A DNA stretch of 32,710 nucleotides from Blastocatellia bacterium UBA7656 (GTDB lineage: Bacteria > Acidobacteriota > Blastocatellia > UBA7656). The stretch spans positions 25,848-58,557 of the forward strand of contig DLHY01000057.1 of the NCBI GenBank assembly GCA_002483445.1, read 5' to 3'. Under the pieces are notes generated by a model that worked only from the letters and a program-made list of their open reading frames with translations, had not been told where the DNA came from and searched no databases. The translations under genes and the position numbers were made by a program. Below are positions 25,196 to 30,724 of the stretch, piece by piece (the first letter of the stretch is position 1; every line of letters begins with the position of its first letter).

Positions 25196-26443
25196 TTATT
25201 TGACGGTTCTTTTCGACTTGGACAAATCGAGGGAATCCAACTCGCGCCTTACAGCCCTCTCTACACCCTGTAGTGATAGCTCATCATCAATGCCTGCCAG
25301 TGATTCCTGATGAATCTTTGCTTCCTGATAAATTTTGTTGTAGGGGTACTTGAGAATAAGTTTTTGAACAGTCCATTTGAGTACCTTCCCATGTTCGTGT
25401 GAGATAGGAGATTTCTTCAGTTTGAATTTTTTAGGGCGACGTGGCAGCGCACGGCTGTATATATCATCAGCTTTCATCAAAAGGTTGCCGATAAAACGCT
25501 CAATAGCCGATTTGTCAGCAAGAGAAAGAAACTGACTTTTTTGTATTTGATCTACTGCTTTCATAACAACAAACCTCAAGTAGTCGGTACGCGAAATCCA
25601 GTGTCCTCTCATAGTGCCAGGTAATGGAAACGGGAAAGCCGACATCTCATCAACCGCTATGCGGTTAGCATCAAACGAATTGAGTAAATATATGCAGTGC
25701 TTCGGACATGTATTACACTCAGATTCAACTTCGACCATTCCGCAGGTTTGTCGATGCGGAATTACTTCTCTCACTCTCCAAAGGTGCATCATCCTCAGCG
25801 TCCAATCCAGTACCCATTCTGCATTCAGGTTGTGTTTCCTGGCCCACGCCACAAGGCTTTCTCGCAGCGGTAAGAGGTCACAATCGGAAACTTCATCCGC
25901 TCGGTTCAAAGCTTCCCAGTAAATAAAATCATCGCGAGACCGCCTGTCAGAGTTGTGTGGATTGACGGCTACATTGACACCAGCTTCAATAAGCTTTTCG
26001 TAATTTTCTGCGGAGATAGCATTCGTCTCTAACCCGATAACGTCCGGCATATCAAACAACGTATTTGAGACTGGAATTGCCAAAGCACATGCTATTTGGT
26101 GTAGGCGATCTCGGACATCGTGAGGTGGGCCTAATTCGTAGTAAATAGCGTAAGCGCCATCGCGCAGTTCTTCCCATACAATTGGAGCCTCTTGGCTGAT
26201 AGTTTGCAAAAACCAGAAGCGAAGTAATTGCTTCGAATACTGGCCTTCACCTTCGATTTCATAAGGGGCAAGACGATAAATATTCATTTCCCGGAATGCT
26301 TCTGTCCGACACTCATTGAGATATGTAAGATATTTAGCACCTTCTTCTGCGGAAAACTTAGGAGGAGAAACGTGGACACCAAGTAGTTCTTTGAGAATTT
26401 TTCTAGCAGTAGCAACAGCTTGACCTTGTTTCTTTCTCACCAC
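25196..26443 (-). CDS. Uncharacterised 415-residue protein with a CxxCxxxC cluster
   Basis: I do not recognise this family. The start is GTG at 26443 (or the adjacent GTG at 26440) with GAGAGGG just upstream. The protein is soluble and mixed-charge, rich in Y, W and H, with a basic N-terminus (VRKKQG) and C-terminus (KSKRTVK). A candidate metal site, TCGMVEVESECNTCPKHC, lies around residues 235-255. The segment VNVAVNPHNSDRRSRDDFIYWEAL is hydrophilic and might be a loop. It is somewhat AT-richer than the neighbouring primase gene, which suggests separate acquisition as cargo. It could be an accessory, regulatory or defence protein; no function is claimed. Confidence 0.7.
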   Translation of the reverse strand: MVRKKQGQAVATARKILKELLGVHVSPPKFSAEEGAKYLTYLNECRTEAFREMNIYRLAPYEIEGEGQYSKQLLRFWFLQTISQEAPIVWEELRDGAYAIYYELGPPHDVRDRLHQIACALAIPVSNTLFDMPDVIGLETNAISAENYEKLIEAGVNVAVNPHNSDRRSRDDFIYWEALNRADEVSDCDLLPLRESLVAWARKHNLNAEWVLDWTLRMMHLWRVREVIPHRQTCGMVEVESECNTCPKHCIYLLNSFDANRIAVDEMSAFPFPLPGTMRGHWISRTDYLRFVVMKAVDQIQKSQFLSLADKSAIERFIGNLLMKADDIYSRALPRRPKKFKLKKSPISHEHGKVLKWTVQKLILKYPYNKIYQEAKIHQESLAGIDDELSLQGVERAVRRELDSLDLSKSKRTVK

Positions 26444-26509
26444 GCCCTCTCTGTAGGCGCTCTGGTTGTTCTCGGCTCACCAACTGCGCCCAGAGATTGC
26501 GCGGCTGTC

Positions 26510-26530
26510 CTCACATTAGCTAGACGTGAG
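26510..26530. repeat. Short palindrome in the gap upstream of the 25196-26443 gene
   Basis: CTCAC (26510-26514) and GTGAG (26526-26530) flank a TAGCTA-containing centre. It lies in the 128-bp gap between two minus-strand genes; a small operator or hairpin is possible. Confidence 0.25.
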
Positions 26531-26571
26531 TGAGGCGAGCCGAAAATCAATGAACGAATGCAGGCGAATCC

Positions 26572-26778
26572 TCAAATCGGTAGAGCGGAAGTCCGGCTAT
26601 CTCTGTGAATCCGCTTCTGAGTCATAGCAAACGCCTTCGACATCGCGCGTGCGGCAGGCGATTTATCAATCTTGAAACTCACGGCTGCCTTTTTTGTCAC
26701 GCTCCTACTTGCCTGACCCTTAGTCTTTGTTGATTCCGTAGTGGGTTTCTTATTCTTCATCATCGCCCCCTTTCTCAT
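26572..26778 (-). CDS. Small basic protein of unknown function
   Basis: A 68-residue, strongly basic protein (KNKKPTTESTKTKGQ, SVTKKAAVSFKIDKS, TQKRIHRDSR) without hydrophobic segments. The ATG at 26778 overlaps the stop of the upstream HTH gene as ATGA, the coupling also used at 22732. An internal ATG pair at 26763/26760 has AAAGGGGG just upstream and may be the true start, giving 63 residues. It may bind nucleic acid on charge grounds only. Confidence 0.5.
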   Translation of the reverse strand: MRKGAMMKNKKPTTESTKTKGQASRSVTKKAAVSFKIDKSPAARAMSKAFAMTQKRIHRDSRTSALPI

Positions 26779-27038
26779 GCGCGTTTTTCTTTCGTGTGAT
26801 CATTGAGGCTCGCGCTCGCTTTCCTGCGCGTTTGTGATTTCTTCGCGGTTTTCTCTTTCTCAGCCTTTGGCGGTCGACCCGGCTTGCGATCTTCAACAAA
26901 CTTCAAATCCGAATCGTTAATCATATAGGCACGCCCGAACCGTTCGGCAGGCAGCCTGCCAGAAGTGATTAACTCAGTGACACGCCGCACGGATACGCCT
27001 AATTGCTCTGCTGCTTCTTGTGTGGTCAACAATTTCAT
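26775..27038 (-). CDS. Excisionase-family HTH protein with AT-hook-like tail
   Basis: An 87-residue protein from ATG 27038. HTH_17 core: LLTTQEAAEQLGVSVRRVTE (3-22), wing GRLPAERFGRAYMINDSDL, then PGRPPKAEKEK, which resembles an AT-hook, and a lysine/arginine-rich tail. The longer frame up to 27272 runs back through the promoter region and into the divergent leader, and is rejected. The chosen ATG is six bases from a TATAAA -10 box, so the mRNA is probably leaderless, consistent with the lack of a ribosome-binding site. Operator-like repeats overlap its own promoter and that of the divergent plus-strand genes, so it is a good candidate for the local repressor or switch protein. Confidence 0.78.
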   Translation of the reverse strand: MKLLTTQEAAEQLGVSVRRVTELITSGRLPAERFGRAYMINDSDLKFVEDRKPGRPPKAEKEKTAKKSQTRRKASASLNDHTKEKRA

Positions 27039-27044
27039 AGCCGC

Positions 27045-27073
27045 TTTATAGCACATAAAAAACCATTCTGCAA
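27045..27073 (-). promoter_or_regulatory. Promoter of the 26775-27038 HTH gene, probably leaderless
   Basis: On the minus strand TTGCAG (27068-27073) and TATAAA (27045-27050) are separated by exactly 17 bp. The start codon lies six bases downstream of the -10 box, placing the transcription start at or next to the A of ATG. Confidence 0.7.
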
Positions 27074-27103
27074 TCAGAATATTTTCCTTGACAAACCATT
27101 CTG
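27061..27103. promoter_or_regulatory. Operator-like repeats between divergent promoters
   Basis: AACCATTCTG occurs exactly twice, at 27061-27070 and 27094-27103, 33 bp apart (about three helical turns). The first copy is part of a palindrome ATTCTG-CAAT-CAGAAT (27065-27080). The left site covers the -35 box of the minus-strand promoter and the right site lies in the spacer of the plus-strand promoter. A protein bound to both could control both directions. Confidence 0.65.
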
Positions 27104-27116
27104 ATTTCGGTATAGT
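27088..27116 (+). promoter_or_regulatory. Strong promoter for the plus-strand accessory genes
   Basis: TTGACA (27088-27093), 17 bp, TATAGT (27111-27116). It is close to the sigma-70 consensus. Transcription should start near 27123 and give a leader of about 230 nt before the first plus-strand gene. Confidence 0.8.
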
Positions 27117-27122
27117 TTTACT

Positions 27123-27356
27123 TGTAAGATTGATGGTCATTGACAACAGAGCGCGAAGCCGAAAGGGCCTAGTAGTTGAGAGATTCAACAGGCTGTGCTG
27201 AGTAGGCGACGGGCGCAAAGCAGGAACGAGTAAGACACTCACCCGCAGACAACACTCAATCGAAACTTTCACCTGAAATTGTAAAGGCCGAACGCGCTAA
27301 CGTCCGGCCTTGAACTTCCAAGCCCGTGTCACCGGGCAAGAAAGGATTTTTCAACC
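27123..27356 (+). ncRNA. Structured 5' leader of the plus-strand accessory genes
   Basis: About 234 nt with no convincing gene. Three hairpins can be drawn: GTTGA-GAGAT-TCAAC (27175-27189), AAGGCCG/CGGCCTT with a 14-nt loop (27284-27311), and GCCCG-TGTCAC-CGGGC (27322-27337), the last placed just before the ribosome-binding site AAAGGA (27341-27346). A 22-codon frame starting at ATG 27133 (MVIDNRARS) lacks a ribosome-binding site. It may be an untranslated regulatory leader or contain a small RNA. I do not recognise a known riboswitch. Confidence 0.4.
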
Positions 27357-27593
27357 ATGTCGAGCATAGACAATTTTCTTTCCGAAGTCTACAGCGAAGA
27401 ACTCCATCAAGTGAGCGAAGCCGAGTTTGACGAAGTGATGATGCTCGCCGCTCAGGATGATGAAAGCGAATGGGCAGGCTACGACGAATGGAGCGAACAG
27501 GTAGAAACCGAAAACTTCCATATCGTTGACGGTCGCCTTCATCACAAGCCGCAGCCTCAGCGCGGCTCTTTCATTATGGGGATAGAGGTATGA
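27357..27593 (+). CDS. Small acidic protein of unknown function
   Basis: A 78-residue, very acidic protein (SEEL, EAEFDEV, QDDESEW, DEWSEQVETE). AAAGGA lies ten bases upstream of the ATG. The stop overlaps the start of the following HNH-like gene as ATGA, so the two are translationally coupled. The acidity and pairing with a small nuclease-like protein are compatible with an inhibitor or partner, but that is only a suggestion. Confidence 0.6.
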   Translation: MSSIDNFLSEVYSEELHQVSEAEFDEVMMLAAQDDESEWAGYDEWSEQVETENFHIVDGRLHHKPQPQRGSFIMGIEV

Positions 27594-27892
27594 CCTGCGC
27601 GCTGTGCAGTGGCGCAATCCAGCCGGGTGATGAAATCAACCTTCATCACCCGACACCGCGCAGCGAAGGCGGAACTCTCACACAGCCCACACACCGAGAT
27701 TGCCATGTAGCGCACCATTCGACACGGGGCGACTTTCGAGAGTGGGGCCGACAGGGTGGCCAGAAAGCAGCCCTGACGATGCGATGGGCTTTCAATCTTC
27801 TGAACGTCCGCAAGCATCCGGCCTACCAGCCTCACCGCGATTATTACCTGATGAACTACACCAACGCGGGATGGAGTGCAGGGTTGATATAA
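27590..27892 (+). CDS. Small HNH-type nuclease-like protein
   Basis: A 100-residue protein with zinc and His-Me-finger features: C3-x2-C6, then INLHHPTPRSEGGT (H19/H20, R24, G27-G28) and THRDCHVAHH (C38, H39, H42). The spacing C..C - HH - RSEGG - H..C is that of compact HNH endonucleases. The C-terminal half (WGRQGGQKAALTMRWAFNLL) is basic and aromatic. It may be a mobile-element nuclease or only a zinc-binding relative. Its start overlaps the stop of the acidic gene upstream by four bases. Confidence 0.65.
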   Translation: MTCALCSGAIQPGDEINLHHPTPRSEGGTLTQPTHRDCHVAHHSTRGDFREWGRQGGQKAALTMRWAFNLLNVRKHPAYQPHRDYYLMNYTNAGWSAGLI

Positions 27893-27902
27893 ACACACCG
27901 GC

Positions 27903-27930
27903 AAGGGAGAGAAAACAATCTCTCCCTTTC
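27903..27930 (+). terminator. Hairpin between the HNH-like gene and the 27951 gene
   Basis: The perfect 10-bp stem AAGGGAGAGA (27903-27912) and its complement (27919-27928), with loop AAACAA, are followed by TTCGCTTTG. It lies 10 nt past the stop codon. The short T tract makes it a partial terminator or an mRNA-stabilising hairpin; the next ribosome-binding site (GGAGG) follows about 10 nt later. Confidence 0.5.
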
Positions 27931-27950
27931 GCTTTGATGGAGGAAAAAAC

Positions 27951-28400
27951 ATGAGCGCACCAATACAAGCACAGACACAAAAGCCGCAGATTGAGCAAAG
28001 ACCGATTTGCTGGCTTTGCGAAATGACCATAGGGTTCGGTTGGCCTACCGATAAGGTCAACGGCCAGATTGTTGATTCTCAATGCGCAAAGGTTCAAGGC
28101 TTCCGCATCGAGTCAGTTTTCTTTTTCGCTCGCGGATTCAAGCCGAAGGAATTAGCCCGCGAAATGTTTGACAGGGATTTCTACAGTCTGACCATCGCGC
28201 AGCTTGACGAGATGATCGAACACTTGAAAGCGAATCAGCCGAAGCCGAGAGAACACTATCACACCTGCTTTGACTGCGGCGTGCGGATCGAATGCTATCG
28301 CAAAGGCTGCACAGAGAAGGAAGGCGAATGTCGAGCCTGTCATGAAGGAATGACGATTGGCCAGTATAACCGAGTCTGCAAAAAAGCTTTTGGACTTTGA
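27951..28400 (+). CDS. Zinc-ribbon-like protein of unknown function
   Basis: A 149-residue protein with two cysteine clusters: C20-x2-C23 (ICWLC) and, at 106-131, C-x2-C-x5-C-x4-C-x6-C-x2-C-H (CFDCGVRIECYRKGC...CRACH), clearly a metal-binding knuckle. The middle (about 60-100) is helical (LTIAQLDEMIEHLKANQ). GGAGGAAAAAAC precedes the ATG. Such proteins in mobile elements often bind DNA or RNA, but no family is recognised. Confidence 0.65.
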   Translation: MSAPIQAQTQKPQIEQRPICWLCEMTIGFGWPTDKVNGQIVDSQCAKVQGFRIESVFFFARGFKPKELAREMFDRDFYSLTIAQLDEMIEHLKANQPKPREHYHTCFDCGVRIECYRKGCTEKEGECRACHEGMTIGQYNRVCKKAFGL

Positions 28401-28407
28401 TTCAACG

Positions 28408-28441
28408 GGCAGGGGCGCGACTGCACAACGCGCAGAAAGGA
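28408..28441 (+). repeat. Hairpin/Shine-Dalgarno module, copy 1
   Basis: GGCAGGGGCGCGACTGC is followed by ACAACGCGCAGAAAGGA. GCGCG pairs with CGCGC and the run ends in the ribosome-binding site AGAAAGGA for the gene at 28449. It is nearly the same as the module at 28744-28781. Confidence 0.6.
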
Positions 28442-28448
28442 AAACATC

Positions 28449-28736
28449 ATGTCAGTAACCACGACAACAAGATTTCCACTTGGCCGGACAGTAGCTACAC
28501 CGGGCGCAATCGAAGCCCTCGCGCGAGCAGAGCAAAGCGCATTCGAGTTTATCTCTCGGCATCAACGCGGGGATTGGGGCGACTTGTGCGAAGAGGACAA
28601 AAAAGAGAATGAGTTTTCAGTCGACAAAGAGCTTCGGATTTTCAGCGCATATCATACGCGGCTTGGCGAAAAGCTATGGATCATCACAGAAGCCGACCGC
28701 AGCGCAACGACTGTTTTGCTTCCTTCGGAATACTGA
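28449..28736 (+). CDS. Conserved 'plasmid-related' small protein
   Basis: A 95-residue protein reading FPLGRTVATPGAIEALARAE (9-28), HQRGDWGDLCEEDKKENE and LWIITEADRSATTVLLPSEY at the end. These blocks match my memory of a small conserved protein common on plasmids and integrative elements, usually annotated only as plasmid-related or hypothetical. No biochemical function is known to me. It is preceded by AGAAAGGA inside the hairpin module. Its presence supports a mobile-element origin for the region. Confidence 0.75.
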   Translation: MSVTTTTRFPLGRTVATPGAIEALARAEQSAFEFISRHQRGDWGDLCEEDKKENEFSVDKELRIFSAYHTRLGEKLWIITEADRSATTVLLPSEY

Positions 28737-28743
28737 CTCAAGA

Positions 28744-28781
28744 GGCAGGGGCGCGGCTGCTATACCAACGCGCAGAATGGA
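28744..28781 (+). repeat. Hairpin/Shine-Dalgarno module, copy 2
   Basis: GGCAGGGGCGCGGCTGC, then a four-base insertion relative to copy 1, then CAACGCGCAGAATGGA. The GCGCG/CGCGC stem is preserved. It precedes the small truncated frame at 28788, as copy 1 precedes an intact gene. Confidence 0.6.
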
Positions 28782-28787
28782 TCACTG

Positions 28788-28850
28788 ATGAGCATAGAAG
28801 ATTTCGATGCGAGGGACTTTCCGTTGCTCGCTTCTATATCATTTTCATGA
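28788..28850 (+). pseudogene. Truncated small gene at the cargo boundary
   Basis: ATG at 28788, seven bases after the module's ribosome-binding-like end, opens a frame MSIEDFDARDFPLLASISFS that stops after 20 codons. Its last 17 bases overlap the 3' end of the convergent HNH-DGQHK gene. The leader layout is that of a real accessory gene, so this is probably the start of a gene cut off when the right-hand module joined. Confidence 0.4.
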
Positions 28851-30438
28851 GGTTTATAGGTTCTGTTAAAACTGGCAAGCCCTGTGGCGTTTTCCCTTTC
28901 TCAAATATCCATTGCCAATATTCATAGTTTTGTTTGCCACCGAATACTATTGATGATAGCTCTTTATTCACCCACACTGGCAAGTTACTGAGGTTTCTAA
29001 TGAAAGTTCTCAGTCTTTCCCATAAAGATATAGGGAACTTATACTGAAAGAGCTTTTCTTCTTGTATGGGTGTCCCCTGCATGATGAAGTAATTCTTGAT
29101 AATCTGCTCTATGTATTTGAGCCAATTGTAAAGAATCTCTTCTTTGCTCATTCGATAGGCTCGTATATGGTCTAATGGCAAGTTCTCGCCGCTTTGAATC
29201 TTATTCTCAATTCGATAAGTTCCTATATCGCTATCAAATTTGCTAATAAATACCTCTTCAGCGATGATGTTCATAAGAGTGAGTATCTGTTCTTTCTCTA
29301 ATTCTCTAGGATTTTCACCCTCTTCAAGCTGGTAGTCTATTGGAGTATCAAGAACATCCTGGTAAATAAAGAAAGAATAAAAAGTCTTTTCAATTGTGCT
29401 GTAGGATAGTGGCTTCTCTTTCCCCCTGCCTCCGAAATCAATATAGTCCTTTAGCTTGTTTTCCAGATTATGGGTGATGGAGTCGCGGACGGCATCCAAT
29501 ATGTATCGTTTCATCTCTCTTGATTCCCCTCTGAAATACTTGACAAGATCACGCTCGGAGAAGCTAAAGTCAGATTCCTTTAATCTCAGGTCTTTCTTGT
29601 AGCGTTCCACTCTGTCAAGGTATAGGGCGCTACCAAGATGCCGTTGCACTGATTTGTCAAAGGCTACTTGTCTCAATACAGTTCCGGCATTGGTATTCGT
29701 TGTTAGCAGAGTGTCAACATCTGGATTCACAAATATTCTTACTGGCAACTCTTTAACTCCCAATAGAACCTGTGCGGCAGCTTTGTGCTGACCGTCGAAG
29801 ACTCTCACCTTTGTCTTGTCCTTGTCGTTTATTTCAACCCAGCCTAACGGTATGTGGAGTTGAGGTCTTTTCAAGTAGAACTCTTCTACCAGCTTCGAGA
29901 TATTTTGACCTATTGCTCTTGGATTGATTCTGTCATCGTGAAAAATATACTCGATGGGTAATTTCACAAAAAAGTAATCAAACCCGCTTAATTCATCGAC
30001 GTAGATATTGACCTCGACAATTGTGTTTCTTCCAACCTCCGGCAAGGAATACTTTATTCTTCCATCCTCTCGTAAAAAGCGAATGTCGTATTTTGATCCG
30101 CCATATAGCTTCAGAATATCGTCAAGGTTAGGCCCGCGATTCTCATCCGCGACATCATTCTTGACTTTGGAGAAACGATGCAGAACCCGTGCAACTTCCA
30201 AGTTAGATGCTTGCTTAGACCTGTTACAACTCGAATGGGTTAAAGCAAAGTTTATTGGATCATCCTTCCCTCCTAATTTCGTTGGGATAACATGGTCAAT
30301 GTCGAGCGCGTCTTTGTGAACTAACAAGTCAATTGGTTCCTCGCAGATGAAACACATCTCGCGTTGAGTGGAGTGTAACCTGTTTATCAAAGCTGATCGT
30401 TCTTCAGGCGAAAGTCTATTGAGATATAAGGAACCCAT
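28834..30438 (-). CDS. HNH nuclease fused to a DGQHK (DndB/ParB-like) domain
   Basis: A 534-residue protein. Residues 25-76 are an HNH nuclease: C29-x2-C32, D48-H49 in IDHVIPTKLGG, N63, H68, C71-N72 and K75. After a linker, residues about 120-235 contain RVFDGQHKAAAQ (D215-K219), matching the DGQHR motif of DndB-type and ParB-like proteins, which is tied to DNA modification or nucleotide-driven restriction control. The C-terminal 300 residues are helical and unrecognised. GGAGG lies six bases before the ATG. The gene is AT-richer than the rest of the element. It diverges from a MmeI-like enzyme, suggesting restriction or anti-phage activity. GmrSD-type enzymes also join a DGQQR domain to an HNH domain, but with the nuclease at the C-terminus. 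Confidence 0.75.
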   Translation of the reverse strand: MGSLYLNRLSPEERSALINRLHSTQREMCFICEEPIDLLVHKDALDIDHVIPTKLGGKDDPINFALTHSSCNRSKQASNLEVARVLHRFSKVKNDVADENRGPNLDDILKLYGGSKYDIRFLREDGRIKYSLPEVGRNTIVEVNIYVDELSGFDYFFVKLPIEYIFHDDRINPRAIGQNISKLVEEFYLKRPQLHIPLGWVEINDKDKTKVRVFDGQHKAAAQVLLGVKELPVRIFVNPDVDTLLTTNTNAGTVLRQVAFDKSVQRHLGSALYLDRVERYKKDLRLKESDFSFSERDLVKYFRGESREMKRYILDAVRDSITHNLENKLKDYIDFGGRGKEKPLSYSTIEKTFYSFFIYQDVLDTPIDYQLEEGENPRELEKEQILTLMNIIAEEVFISKFDSDIGTYRIENKIQSGENLPLDHIRAYRMSKEEILYNWLKYIEQIIKNYFIMQGTPIQEEKLFQYKFPISLWERLRTFIRNLSNLPVWVNKELSSIVFGGKQNYEYWQWIFEKGKTPQGLPVLTEPINLMKMI

Positions 30439-30724
30439 TCATATCCTCCAAAATGTGCCTGATTCGCTACACCGCCCTGCCCGAAAGGCTCAAAAGATGG
30501 CTGTCAATGTAATGCTTTCCTCAGAGGGTTGTCAACAGCATTAGGGAACCACCTTGAAGGGCGAGTTTGATACTGAAGTCCTGGCGCGAATCATCGGCGC
30601 TGAGATGACGCTGATATCATCCTCGCTATAGTCTCAGAAGTAGGTTATCTGGTATGTTTGCGTTTCGCTATGGCCTATTCGATCAAAACTGTTCTTGCCT
30701 TTTAATTTCAGAGAGGATTTGCTT
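30439..30724. other. Divergent intergenic region of the defence-like module
   Basis: 286 bp between two divergent genes. On the minus strand two TTGACA boxes occur (30502-30507 and 30530-30535), without good -10 partners. A 25-codon plus-strand frame from TTG 30554 to a TAG at 30631 (KGEFDTEVLARIIGAEMTL) may be a gene remnant. AGAGAGGA sits before the GTG at 30725. I see nothing else definite. Confidence 0.4.

Noticed and set aside
27056..27272. N-terminal extension of the HTH protein up to an ATG at 27272
   Set aside because: It would cross both promoters and the operators, and its residues do not resemble a domain; the HTH fold starts right at the ATG at 27038.
30554..30631. 25-codon plus-strand frame in the divergent gap
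   Set aside because: TTG start without a ribosome-binding site and too short to identify; noted only as a possible remnant.
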